From Planctomycetota bacterium (GTDB taxonomy: Bacteria; Planctomycetota; UBA1135; GCA-002686595): a DNA stretch of 64,000 bases. Positions 33,184 through 41,678 of this stretch are shown here, piece by piece. Position 1 is the stretch's first letter. The number at the start of each line of letters is the position of its first letter. Below the pieces are notes generated by a model that saw only the letters and a list, made by a program, of their open reading frames with translations, was not told the origin of the DNA and ran no database searches. The DNA lies in the NCBI GenBank assembly GCA_020638835.1, contig JACKHV010000001.1, forward strand, positions 806,001 through 870,000. Direction: 5' to 3'. Both the position numbers and the translations under genes were made by a program.

Positions 33184-34719
33184 ATGAACTGCAAGAGTCA
33201 ACGCCGTCTCGGGACGGCCATCGTCTGCGCCGCGAGCTTCCTGGGCTGGAGCTGCAGCGATCAGCCGCACGCGGCCGCCCGCCACTACAAGCTCAGCGAG
33301 AGCGTCGTCAAGGAACTCGAAGACGCGGGGTTCCGCGCGCGCGAAGAAGGCCAAGTGCTGGGCGCGCTCGAGATGCTCTTCGGAACGCCCGCCGCGCCGG
33401 GCTACCTCGTCACGAACGAGTGGTTGGACGACGGCTTCAACCCGAACTGGCCCAACTACGCGGTGGGCGACAACGGCAGCGGTTCCGTCACGGACGCGGA
33501 GTTCGCGGCGATCGTCGAAGGCAACCGGCAACGCTTCGCCGGCGTGATCGCCGAGATCGAGGCGGGCAACTTCGACGGCGTCGAGAAAGCCCTCGCGGAC
33601 ATCCCGCGAGGGAACCTGCTCGCGAAGCTGTGGGCCGACCTCTACGCGAGCCTCGGCGAGGAACCCAGCGCCGACGACGTCGCTGCCTTCAAGGACGACG
33701 CGAAGCTGACCTTCGAGGAGTACTACCCCTCCTTCGCCGACTCGGCCGAACTCTACCGCCAGCAGTGCCTGCACTGCCACGGCAACGAAGGCGGCGCCGA
33801 CGGCCCGACCGCGCGCTTCCTGAACCCGCTGCCGCGCGACTACCGCCGCGGCATCTTCAAGTACACCGCGCTGAAGGACAAGGCGCGTCCGCGCCGCGAA
33901 GACCTCTTCAACACCCTCGCGCAGGGCATCTACTCGACGGCGATGCCGAACTTCCGGCGCTTCTCCGACGCGGAACTGCACGGCCTCGTCGACTACGTCC
34001 AGCTGCTCTCGATGCGCGGCGAGACGGAGATGCTGCTCGCGGCGAACATGGTCTCGGACGAGGCGCTGACGACCGACATGGTCCTCGAGACCTACAACGA
34101 CGTCTGGGGGCGCTGGTCCGGCCAGGACGAGAAGCTGATCACCTTCGACGGTCCGATCCCGGCGCCAACGCCGGAACTGCTGCACCGCGGCGCCGAGCTG
34201 TTCAACGATCCCAACAAGGGCAACTGCTTCAGCTGCCACGGCCAGGCCGGCATCGACGAACACGGCCACAGCTGGGGCGGACGCGGCAACGGGTCCGCGG
34301 CCTTCGCCGACGTGCTCGACGAAGCGACGGGTGAACCGGTTCGCAGCCCGTGGACCGGCATGATCGAGAAGAAGGCGACGTACTCGGACGACTGGGGTCA
34401 CACGATCGTGCCGCGCAACCTCGAGGAAGGCGTCTTCCGCTTCGGCCGCCGCCCGATCGACATCTACCGCCGCATCTACGCCGGCATCAACGGAACGCCG
34501 ATGCCCGCGATCGGCGAGTCGAAGGACGCGGAGGGCAACCCGCTGCTGTCCGACGAGGACATGTGGGCGCTCGTCCACTTCGTTCGCTCGCTGTCCGAGA
34601 AGCACGACGGCATCGGTTTGCTCCCGCAACGCCTCGTCGCGCGCGACGACTCCGCCTCCGAACACTCCGAACACTCCGGCCACGCTCCCGCGGAGCACGG
34701 CGAAGAGTCCACCCACTGA
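33184..34719 (+). CDS. Diheme cytochrome c lipoprotein
   Basis: 511 aa from the ATG at 33184, preceded by GAGGAG 8 nt away. Lipobox LGWSC (Cys24). Two heme c sites: CLHCH (195-199) with probable Met ligand in TAMPNF (Met253), and CFSCH (348-352) with TPMPAI. The C-terminus is a Ser/Glu/His-rich tail. It sits directly before coxB, so it is likely the membrane-bound electron donor to the caa3-type oxidase, whose subunit II lacks its own heme c domain. Confidence 0.92.
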   Translation: MNCKSQRRLGTAIVCAASFLGWSCSDQPHAAARHYKLSESVVKELEDAGFRAREEGQVLGALEMLFGTPAAPGYLVTNEWLDDGFNPNWPNYAVGDNGSGSVTDAEFAAIVEGNRQRFAGVIAEIEAGNFDGVEKALADIPRGNLLAKLWADLYASLGEEPSADDVAAFKDDAKLTFEEYYPSFADSAELYRQQCLHCHGNEGGADGPTARFLNPLPRDYRRGIFKYTALKDKARPRREDLFNTLAQGIYSTAMPNFRRFSDAELHGLVDYVQLLSMRGETEMLLAANMVSDEALTTDMVLETYNDVWGRWSGQDEKLITFDGPIPAPTPELLHRGAELFNDPNKGNCFSCHGQAGIDEHGHSWGGRGNGSAAFADVLDEATGEPVRSPWTGMIEKKATYSDDWGHTIVPRNLEEGVFRFGRRPIDIYRRIYAGINGTPMPAIGESKDAEGNPLLSDEDMWALVHFVRSLSEKHDGIGLLPQRLVARDDSASEHSEHSGHAPAEHGEESTH

Positions 34720-34730
34720 GGCCGGGCCGG

Positions 34731-34736
34731 TAGATT
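34731..34736 (+). promoter_or_regulatory. Candidate -10 box TAGATT
   Basis: TAGATT in the context GGTAGATT, 12 nt after the cytochrome c stop and 95 nt before coxB. A possible internal promoter of the cox operon. Confidence 0.35.
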
Positions 34737-34747
34737 CGGTCCGCCCA

Positions 34748-34790
34748 CGAGGTGCGCGCCCGCACCTCGGCTCGAGTCGCCGCGCGACTC
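34748..34790 (+). promoter_or_regulatory. Two tandem hairpins in the coxB leader
   Basis: CGAGGTGCG-CGCC-CGCACCTCG (34748-34769, 9-bp perfect stem) is followed by GAGTCG-CCGCG-CGACTC (34774-34790). There is no T-run, so these may protect or attenuate the message rather than end it. Confidence 0.5.
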
Positions 34791-34830
34791 ACGTTCTTCC
34801 CCATCCCTCTGGTCCCCTCCCGGTGAACGC

Positions 34831-35598
34831 ATGCGTTTCCTGGCGACACTCCTCTTCCTGGCACTCTTGGTCTTCGGCGTTTGGTCCTTCCAGGCGGCGG
34901 AGTCCTTCGGCGCGTGGCTGCCTCCCCACGTCTCCTCCTTCGGCCCGGACATCGACGCGCTGTTCAAGCTGATCCTCTGGATGGTGACGTTCTTCTTCAT
35001 CCTGACTGAGGTCGTGCTGATCTATTGCGTCTGGCGCTTCTCGAAGAAGGACCCGAGCAAGGCGCACTTCACGCACGGCAGCCACAAGCTCGAGATGCTG
35101 TGGACCGCGGTTCCCGCCGGGCTGCTGCTCGTCATCGCCTTCGCGCAGATGGGGGCGTGGGCGAACATCCGCTTCCCCAGCGCCTTCCCCGACGGCGAAC
35201 CGGTCGCGGTCGCGTGGGCCAGCCAGTTCGACTGGCGCTTCCAGTATCCCGGCGCGGACGGCGTGCTCGGCACGATGGACGACTTCGAGTCGGCGCACGA
35301 CTTCGTCGTCCCCGCGGGTGAGCCCGTGAAGTTCATCCTGCGCTCGCGCGACGTGATCCACTCCTTCTCGGTGCCGCAGTTCCGCCTGAAGCAGGACGCG
35401 ATGCCGGGCATGGCGATCCCCGTCTGGTTCCAGGTCGACGAGGACAGGCCGGGCGACTACGAGCTCATCTGCATGGAGCTCTGCGGATGGGGTCACTACA
35501 AGATGGCCGGTAAGGTGCGCGCGCTACCGCGCGCGGAGTACGACGCCTGGGTCGCTGACCAACAGGCGCAGTTCATGAGCAACGGAATCGAGGAATAG
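34831..35598 (+). CDS. coxB: Cytochrome c oxidase subunit II
   Basis: 255 aa. Two N-terminal TM helices (about 4-20 and 44-67) and a cupredoxin domain with a complete CuA site: H177 (DVIHSF), then C214, E216, C218, H222 and M225 in CMELCGWGHYKM. It accepts electrons from cytochrome c on the outer face and passes them to subunit I. No fused heme c domain, unlike classical caa3 oxidases. CuA assembly would need the SCO protein encoded downstream. Confidence 0.96.
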   Translation: MRFLATLLFLALLVFGVWSFQAAESFGAWLPPHVSSFGPDIDALFKLILWMVTFFFILTEVVLIYCVWRFSKKDPSKAHFTHGSHKLEMLWTAVPAGLLLVIAFAQMGAWANIRFPSAFPDGEPVAVAWASQFDWRFQYPGADGVLGTMDDFESAHDFVVPAGEPVKFILRSRDVIHSFSVPQFRLKQDAMPGMAIPVWFQVDEDRPGDYELICMELCGWGHYKMAGKVRALPRAEYDAWVADQQAQFMSNGIEE

Positions 35599-35603
35599 TC
35601 CCG

Positions 35604-37421
35604 ATGTCTTCTTCATCCTCGAGCGTGCACCCCGGCATGGGGGCCCCCGGCACGGTCCGCGTCTCTCACGATCACCACCACCTCGGCTTCTGGCGGAAGT
35701 ACATCTTCTCGACGGACCACAAGGTGATCGGCATCCAGTTCATGCTGACCGGCCTGGTGATGTTCCTCGTCGGCGGCTTGATGGCGATGGCCATCCGCTG
35801 GCAACTGGCGTGGCCTTGGACCGAGATGCCGATCGTCGGGAAGCTGCTGTTCCCCGAGACCGGCAAGGTCATCTCGCCGGAGTTCTACACCATGCTCTTC
35901 ACGATGCATGGAACGATCATGATCTTCTTCGTGATCATTCCGTTGCTGACGGGAGCCTTCGGTAACTTCCTGATCCCGCTCATGATCGGCGCGCCGGACA
36001 TGGCGTTCCCGAAGCTGAACATGATCGGTTACTGGGCAATGGTGCCCGGTATCGGCTTCGCGATCGCGTCCTTCTTCGTCGAAGGCGGCGGTGCGTCGAG
36101 CGGCTGGACGGCCTACCCGCCGCTCTCGACGATCGAGACCGCGGCGCCCGGATCGGGCCAAGGCCAGACGCTCTGGCTGCTCGCTCTGACCTGGTCGGGC
36201 GTCTCGTCGATGACCGGCGCGGTCAACTACGTGACGACGATCGTCAAGATGCGCGCGCCCGGCATGACGCTGATGCGCATGCCGCTCACGATCTGGTCGC
36301 TGCTGATCGCGGCGCTGCTCCAGCTCTTCGCGTTGCCGGTGCTCACCGCGGCGTCGATCCTGCAGCTGCTCGACCGCGTCGTCGACACGGGCTTCTTCAC
36401 GCCGACCAACCTCGTCGTGAACCAGTTCAACTCGGAAGCCGCCGGCGCCGCCGCGGGCGGGCAGCCGCTGCTCTGGCAGCACCTGTTCTGGTTCTACAGC
36501 CACCCGGCCGTGTACATCATGGTCGTGCCGGCGATGGGCCTCGCCTCGGACGTGATCGCGACGCACGCGCGCAAGCCGATCTTCGGCTACAAGCCGATGG
36601 TCTACTCGATGTCGGCGATCGCCGGCCTCGGCTTCATCGTCTGGGGTCACCACATGTTCGCCTCGGGCATGAACCCCGCGCTCGGCATGACCTTCATGGT
36701 CTCGACGATCATGATCGCGCTGCCGTCCGCCGTGAAGGTGTTCAACTGGCTCGGAACGCTCTGGGGCTCGCGCATCCACTTGACGACGGCCATGCTCAAC
36801 GCGCTCGGCTTCGTCGCGATGTTCATCATCGGCGGTCTGTCAGGCATCTGGATGGCGGCGACGCCCGTCGACATCTACATCCACGACACCTACATCGTCG
36901 TCGCGCACTTCCACTACGTGGTGTTCGGCGGCTCGGTGTTCGCGATCTTCGCCGGCATCTACCACTGGTTCCCGAAGATGTTCGGGCGAATGATGAACGA
37001 GACATTGGGCAAGGTCCACTTCATCGGATCGTTCATCTTCACCAACGGCGTCTTCTACCTGATGCACCAGCTCGGCATCGCCGGCCTGATGCGTCGCACC
37101 GCGGACCCGTACGACTACGAGGCCTTCGCGCACCTGCAGCCGCTGAACCAGATCATCTCGATCTGTGCGTTCTGCCTGTTCACTTGGCAGATCTTCTTCG
37201 TCTTCAACTTCTTCCACTCGATGTTCTGGGGCAAGCGAGTCGGACGCAACCCGTGGAAGGCCACGACGCTCGAGTGGGACGCGCCCTCGCCGCCCGGCCA
37301 CGGCAACTTCGACCACGAGCTCGCCGTGCACTGCGGCCCCTACGAGTACGCCTCGCCGCTCGTCGAAGAGGATTACCTCATGCAGTCGCGCGACATCGGC
37401 GCGAAACCCGCGAAGGCCTGA
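35604..37421 (+). CDS. coxA: Cytochrome c oxidase subunit I, A2-type
   Basis: 605 aa, 12 or so TM helices. Heme a ligand in TMHGTIM, and CuB site WFYSHPAVYIMV with H300 and Y304 of the His-Tyr crosslink, WGHHMF for the other CuB ligands and AHFHYVV for both heme irons. The D-channel Glu of HPEVY is replaced by Ala302 and preceded by Tyr298-Ser299, the YS motif that defines A2-type heme-copper oxidases such as those of Rhodothermus and Thermus caa3. Six nt after coxB. It reduces O2 to water and pumps protons in the inner membrane. Confidence 0.97.
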   Translation: MSSSSSSVHPGMGAPGTVRVSHDHHHLGFWRKYIFSTDHKVIGIQFMLTGLVMFLVGGLMAMAIRWQLAWPWTEMPIVGKLLFPETGKVISPEFYTMLFTMHGTIMIFFVIIPLLTGAFGNFLIPLMIGAPDMAFPKLNMIGYWAMVPGIGFAIASFFVEGGGASSGWTAYPPLSTIETAAPGSGQGQTLWLLALTWSGVSSMTGAVNYVTTIVKMRAPGMTLMRMPLTIWSLLIAALLQLFALPVLTAASILQLLDRVVDTGFFTPTNLVVNQFNSEAAGAAAGGQPLLWQHLFWFYSHPAVYIMVVPAMGLASDVIATHARKPIFGYKPMVYSMSAIAGLGFIVWGHHMFASGMNPALGMTFMVSTIMIALPSAVKVFNWLGTLWGSRIHLTTAMLNALGFVAMFIIGGLSGIWMAATPVDIYIHDTYIVVAHFHYVVFGGSVFAIFAGIYHWFPKMFGRMMNETLGKVHFIGSFIFTNGVFYLMHQLGIAGLMRRTADPYDYEAFAHLQPLNQIISICAFCLFTWQIFFVFNFFHSMFWGKRVGRNPWKATTLEWDAPSPPGHGNFDHELAVHCGPYEYASPLVEEDYLMQSRDIGAKPAKA

Positions 37422-37454
37422 CGCCCGCGCGCCTTCGACCCGCGTCCTCCCCGC

Positions 37455-38468
37455 ATGAGAGTGCAGCAGAACTCGAGAGCGGCCCACCGCCTGGCGATCG
37501 CCACGGCGGTGGCCGCCGTGTTCCTGCTGCTGTTCGGCGGGACGGTCACCGGCATCGGCGCCGGCATGGCCGTCGACGGCTGGTGGATCGTCGACCGCGG
37601 CAAGGGTGACCACTTCCTGCTGTTCTATCCGGTGGGGGACTGGCTCCACAGCACGGGCAAGTTCTACGAGCACGTGCACCGCTTGATCGGCGCGCTCGTC
37701 GGCCTGCTCGCGATCGCGACGCTCTACTTCGCTTGGAAGCGCGACGGAAGGCGAGGAGCGATCATCGCCGGCGCCGTCACGCTCGGCGCGATCGTCTTGC
37801 AAGGCTCGCTCGGCGGCTTCCGCGTGCTCGAGAACAGCCCGCAGCTCGCCTTCCTGCACGGCGCCTTCGGTCAGCTCACCTTCGCGCTGATCGTCGCCGC
37901 GGCCACCGTCCTCTCGCCGCGCTGGATCGCCGCCGACCGCCGTCCGTGCAAGCTCGCGCGCTCGGTGCAACGGCGCTCGAGCTTCGCCGTCGTCGCGGTC
38001 TACGCCGCGATCACGCTGGGAGCGCTGCTGCGCCACGGCCTGCGCCACGGCGGAACCTACCAGCCGCCGCTCGAGTCGACCGAAGCGCTCGTCGTGCACG
38101 TCACGCTCGTGCTCGTCGCGACCGGTGCCGTCGTCGCCTTGATCCGCGCACTGCGCGCCACGGCGAAGCAAGGCGTCCCCGGCGGACACGACCGCTCCGC
38201 GCTCTCGGGCCTCGCGACGCGCCTCGGCTGGCTGCTCGGCATCCAGCTCGCGCTCGGCCTGTCGTCCTACGCCGTGATCTGGATCTTCGCCGGCCCGCAA
38301 GCCGTGCACGTCCACGACTCGCTCGTCCCGACGCTGCACGTGCTGTTCGGAGCGCTGTTGCTGTCGCAGGTGCTCTCCGCGGCGCTGTGGTCGCGTCGCC
38401 TGGTCTCCCGGCCAGCCGGCGCCGCCGCGCCCGGTGCGACCGCCGCTCCGATCGGAGACGCGCTGTGA
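37455..38468 (+). CDS. ctaA: Heme A synthase (COX15/CtaA)
   Basis: 337 aa, about eight TM helices. Heme-ligand motifs EHVHRLIGALVG (E-x-x-H-R) near residue 75, FLHGAFGQL near 135, HVTLVLVATG near 216 and PTLHVLFGALL near 295 supply the four His expected. It converts heme O to heme A for subunit I. It lies 33 nt after coxA, and its stop overlaps the GTG of ctaB. Confidence 0.93.
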   Translation: MRVQQNSRAAHRLAIATAVAAVFLLLFGGTVTGIGAGMAVDGWWIVDRGKGDHFLLFYPVGDWLHSTGKFYEHVHRLIGALVGLLAIATLYFAWKRDGRRGAIIAGAVTLGAIVLQGSLGGFRVLENSPQLAFLHGAFGQLTFALIVAAATVLSPRWIAADRRPCKLARSVQRRSSFAVVAVYAAITLGALLRHGLRHGGTYQPPLESTEALVVHVTLVLVATGAVVALIRALRATAKQGVPGGHDRSALSGLATRLGWLLGIQLALGLSSYAVIWIFAGPQAVHVHDSLVPTLHVLFGALLLSQVLSAALWSRRLVSRPAGAAAPGATAAPIGDAL

Positions 38469-39388
38469 GCGACGTGAAGGTCCGCACCGGCGAGCTCGGC
38501 GATCCGACGCTCGCGAGCCGCCTCTACGACTGGGTCCAGCTCACCAAGCTGCGCCTCGCGTCGCTCGTCAGCTTCGCGGCCTTCGTCGGCGCGCTGCTCG
38601 CGGAAGGCCGCGGCGGCTCGATCATGAACGCGATCGAAGCGGCGCTGTGGATCACCGCCAGCGCGGCCAGCGGCGGAACGCTGAACCAGGTCCTCGAGCG
38701 CGACACCGACCGCCTCATGGATCGCACCAAGGATCGGCCGCTCGTCGCGGGCCGCATCTCGGTGCGCAACGCGATCCTCGTCGCCGCGCTGCTCGGCGTC
38801 GCGTCGACCGCGGGCCTGTGGGTGCGCTTCAACCCGCTTGCCGCGATGCTCAGCCTCGCGAGCCTGTTCGCCTACGTCGCCGTCTACACGCCGCTCAAGC
38901 GCGTCAGCACGCTGAACACCGTCGTCGGCGCGCTGCCCGGCGCCGCGCCGCCGCTGATCGGCTACGTCGCCGTCTCGGGCGCGCTGGGCAACTGGGCGAT
39001 CTCACTGTTCGCGATCGTCTTCGCCTGGCAGTTCCCGCACTTCATGTCGATCGCGTGGATGTACCGCGACCAGTACAAGCGCGCCGGCATGCAGATGCTG
39101 CCCGGCGTCGAAGGCGGGGAGTCGATCGCCGGACGCCAAGCGCTCGTCTACAGCCTGTGCCTGCTGCCCATCTCGATGCTGCCCGGCGTGTGGGGCGACG
39201 CGGGTCCGGTGTACATCGCCGGCGCGCTGCTCTTCGGCATGGCGTACGTCATCGCGTCCTTCCGCTTCATGTCCAGGCAGACGCGGCCGCGCGCCCGTCA
39301 GCTCCTGTGGACGTCCCTCGTCTACCTGCCCGCTCTACTGACCCTGATCCTCTGCGACCCGGCGGTGCGAGCCGCCGCCGTGAACTGA
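38465..39388 (+). CDS. ctaB: Protoheme IX farnesyltransferase (heme O synthase)
   Basis: 307 aa from a GTG at 38465, overlapping the ctaA TGA (GTGA). UbiA-type prenyltransferase with the first Asp-rich motif NQVLERDTDRLMDRTKDRPL; the first Asp of the usual NxxxDxxxD is Glu, a change seen in some bacterial CyoE/CtaB. A second motif is present as DQYKRAGMQMLPG. Nine hydrophobic helices. It farnesylates protoheme to heme O. ctaA-ctaB pairing within the cox operon is standard. Confidence 0.93.
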   Translation: MSDVKVRTGELGDPTLASRLYDWVQLTKLRLASLVSFAAFVGALLAEGRGGSIMNAIEAALWITASAASGGTLNQVLERDTDRLMDRTKDRPLVAGRISVRNAILVAALLGVASTAGLWVRFNPLAAMLSLASLFAYVAVYTPLKRVSTLNTVVGALPGAAPPLIGYVAVSGALGNWAISLFAIVFAWQFPHFMSIAWMYRDQYKRAGMQMLPGVEGGESIAGRQALVYSLCLLPISMLPGVWGDAGPVYIAGALLFGMAYVIASFRFMSRQTRPRARQLLWTSLVYLPALLTLILCDPAVRAAAVN

Positions 39389-39395
39389 GATCCCC

Positions 39396-40025
39396 ATGAG
39401 TTCATCGATCCAAGCCTACGATCCCGAAGTGGACGCTCCGGCGCACCACCACCCGATCTACGACTACGACAGCGGTCCGCCCGTCGACCGCGGCAAGTTC
39501 GCGATCTGGCTGTTCCTGGCGACCGAGGTGATGTTCTTCACCGGTCTGATCGGCTCGTACCTGGTGATCCGCATGGGGTCGCCGGCGTGGCCGCACCCGA
39601 AAGAACTGCTCGCCGTCGACATCACGGCCGCGAACACCTTCCTGCTGATCACCAGCTCCTGGATGATGGTGCGCGCGCTGGACGCGATCCAGAAGGGCGA
39701 CAAGGGCGGACTCGTCAAGTGGCTCGGCTTCACGATCCTCGGCGGCTCGGTCTTCGTGGGCGTGCAGGTCTACGAGTACACCGTTCTGATCCACGAAGGC
39801 TACCTGCCGAACCGCGACCTCTTCTGGTCGACCTTCTACGCGATGACCGGCTTCCACGGCATCCACGTTTGCGTGGGCGTCATCTGGCTGTTCTGCGTCT
39901 GGATCGGCGCGGTCCGCGGAAGCTACACGCCCCAGAACTACGTGCGCGTCGAGCTCGCAGGTCTCTACTGGCACTTCGTCGACCTGGTCTGGGTGCTGCT
40001 CTTCACCATCGTCTACCTGATGTAG
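39396..40025 (+). CDS. ctaE: Cytochrome c oxidase subunit III
   Basis: 209 aa. Begins with a polar N-terminus, then KFAIWLFLATEVMFFTGLIGSYLVIR, the conserved first TM pair of subunit III, and FHGIHVCVGVIWLF, with YWHFVDLVWVLLFTIVYL at the end. Five TM helices, the short bacterial form. It stabilises subunit I and affects proton uptake. 8 nt after ctaB. Confidence 0.95.
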   Translation: MSSSIQAYDPEVDAPAHHHPIYDYDSGPPVDRGKFAIWLFLATEVMFFTGLIGSYLVIRMGSPAWPHPKELLAVDITAANTFLLITSSWMMVRALDAIQKGDKGGLVKWLGFTILGGSVFVGVQVYEYTVLIHEGYLPNRDLFWSTFYAMTGFHGIHVCVGVIWLFCVWIGAVRGSYTPQNYVRVELAGLYWHFVDLVWVLLFTIVYLM

Positions 40026-40049
40026 GGCACGCGCCCCAAGGACACTGCC

Positions 40050-40475
40050 ATGAGTGAGACCCACGGATTCAACACGAACAAGATCTTCATCATCCTGTTC
40101 ATCCTGACCGCGCTGGAGGTGGGCTGGGCGTTCATTCCCTTCCCGACCTGGGCGCACTGGGGCGGCCTGCTGGTCTTCGCCTACATGAAGGGCCACCTGA
40201 TCTTCTCCTTCTTCATGCACATGAAGTTCGAGGGCTGGATCGTGAAGGGCCTGATGGTGCCGACCATCCCGCTGATGATGATCGTCGTCTTCGCGAACAT
40301 GCCCGACACCTCGAGGAACGACCTGCTGGTCTACCCACTGACGACGCAGCTCGACCCGCTCGCGGGGCAGGAAGACAGCGGCGAGATCGTCGAGTTGAAC
40401 CAGACGGAACGCGCCGAACTGAGTCGTGAGATCAAGGGCGCCCACGGCGGCGGCTCCGGCGGCGGTCACCACTGA
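40050..40475 (+). CDS. ctaF: Cytochrome c oxidase subunit IV (CtaF-like)
   Basis: 141 aa. Three short TM helices (IFIILFILTALEVGWAFI, WGGLLVFAYMKGHLIFSFFM, LMVPTIPLMMIVVFANM) typical of caa3 subunit IV, then a polar tail ending in a Gly/His-rich segment (GGGSGGGHH) that could bind metal. 24 nt after subunit III. Last structural gene of the oxidase. Confidence 0.88.
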   Translation: MSETHGFNTNKIFIILFILTALEVGWAFIPFPTWAHWGGLLVFAYMKGHLIFSFFMHMKFEGWIVKGLMVPTIPLMMIVVFANMPDTSRNDLLVYPLTTQLDPLAGQEDSGEIVELNQTERAELSREIKGAHGGGSGGGHH

Positions 40476-40519
40476 TCGCACACGCCGCGCCGGCTCCACC
40501 GCGGGCCCCGCACGACTCA

Positions 40520-40548
40520 CGGCAGTCCGCACACCCCGCGGGCTGCCG
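40520..40548. terminator. Hairpin after the cox operon
   Basis: CGGCAGTCCGC (40520-40530) pairs with GCGGGCTGCCG (40538-40548), 11 bp with one G-U pair and a 7-nt loop. It lies 45 nt after the subunit IV stop and just before the promoter of the SCO gene. No T-run follows. Confidence 0.55.
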
Positions 40549-40565
40549 TGATCGCGTTCCGCCGG

Positions 40566-40571
40566 TACACT
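40566..40571 (+). promoter_or_regulatory. -10-like box TACACT, leaderless spacing
   Basis: TACACT, 8 nt before the ATG of the SCO-DUF420 gene. Confidence 0.55.
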
Positions 40572-40579
40572 CTTCGGCC

Positions 40580-41668
40580 ATGAACGCGCTCCAGAGCCCG
40601 CTTCCGCGCCTCCTCGCGCTGCTGTGCCTCGCGCTCGCCGTGCTCGGCGGGGCCGCGCAGGCGGCGCCGCAGGACGACGCACGCATCGACGCCGCGCCCG
40701 ACTCGCCCGCGCGCTTCCGCGAGGTCTCGGACTTCTCCTTCGTCGAGCGCAGCGGGCGCACGATCACGAACGCGGACCTGCGCGGCGAGGTCTGGATCGT
40801 CGGCTTCTTCTTCACGCAGTGCTCCGGACCCTGCCCGAAGCTCTCGACGAACATGCGCGCGGCGCAGGACCAACTCGCCGACTCCGGCGTGCGCCTCGTC
40901 TCGATCAGCGTCGACCCGAACCACGACACGCCGCAGGTCCTCGCGGACTACGCCGAGCGCTTCGGCGCCGACGCCGACGACTGGTGGTTCCTCACCGGTC
41001 CCGCGCAGGCGACCTACGACTTGATGCAACAGAGCTTCGTGCTCGGCGTCGAGACGAACATGGACGAGATCGCCGCGCTGCGCGTCACGCACGCGACGAA
41101 GCTCGTGGTCGTCGACGCCGAGGGCGTGATCCGCGGCTACTACGACGGCGAGTCCCCGGCGGGCGTCGCCGCGGCCGTCGCGCGCGCGAAGTGGCTCGCC
41201 GGCGGCGGCGTCGCGCCCGTCACGGGTCGCTCGCGCCTGCCGCTCGTCAACGCCTGCCTCAACGGCACCGCCGCGGCCCTGCTCCTCGCCGGCATCGTCG
41301 CGATCAAGCAGCGCCGCAAGCTCGCCCACGCGAACTTGATGCGCGCCGCCTTCGTCGTCTCGGCGGCCTTCCTCGCCTGCTACCTCTACTACCACTTTGT
41401 CACGGTCGGCGAGCAGGGCGGGACCGTGCCCTACAACGGCACCGGCTGGAAGCGCGGCTTCTACTTCTTCGCGATCCTGATCCCGCACGTCGTCGGAGCG
41501 ATCGTGAACCTGCCGATGGTGCTGCGCACGCTGTGGCTCGCGCACAAGGAACGCTGGGAAGCCCACAAGCGCCTGGCGCACTGGACCTTCCCGCTGTGGC
41601 TCTACGTCTCGGTCTCCGGCGTCGTGGTCTACCTGATGCTCTACCCCTTCAATCCGCCGGCGCAGTAG
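40580..41668 (+). CDS. SCO1/SenC copper chaperone fused to DUF420 membrane domain
   Basis: 362 aa. Signal peptide or anchor (about 8-28), then a thioredoxin-fold SCO domain with copper-binding C81-SGP-C85 and His171 (VTHATKLVVVD), and LVSISVDPNHDTP. From about residue 208 to the end is a four- or five-helix DUF420 domain (LPLVNACLNGTAAALLLAG, YLYYHFVTVGEQGG, HVVGAIVNLPMVLRTLWLA, HWTFPLWLYVSVSGVVVYL). SCO proteins deliver copper to CuA. DUF420 is found in oxidase operons, probably in assembly. The fusion joins the two steps in one protein. Followed after 10 nt by the candidate selenoprotein. Confidence 0.92.
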   Translation: MNALQSPLPRLLALLCLALAVLGGAAQAAPQDDARIDAAPDSPARFREVSDFSFVERSGRTITNADLRGEVWIVGFFFTQCSGPCPKLSTNMRAAQDQLADSGVRLVSISVDPNHDTPQVLADYAERFGADADDWWFLTGPAQATYDLMQQSFVLGVETNMDEIAALRVTHATKLVVVDAEGVIRGYYDGESPAGVAAAVARAKWLAGGGVAPVTGRSRLPLVNACLNGTAAALLLAGIVAIKQRRKLAHANLMRAAFVVSAAFLACYLYYHFVTVGEQGGTVPYNGTGWKRGFYFFAILIPHVVGAIVNLPMVLRTLWLAHKERWEAHKRLAHWTFPLWLYVSVSGVVVYLMLYPFNPPAQ

Positions 41669-41671
41669 AAT
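41666..41671 (+). promoter_or_regulatory. -10-like box TAGAAT overlapping the SCO stop codon
   Basis: TAGAAT begins with the TAG stop of the SCO-DUF420 gene and ends 7 nt before the ATG at 41679, so the small gene may have its own leaderless transcript. Confidence 0.5.
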
Positions 41672-41678
41672 CGACGCC

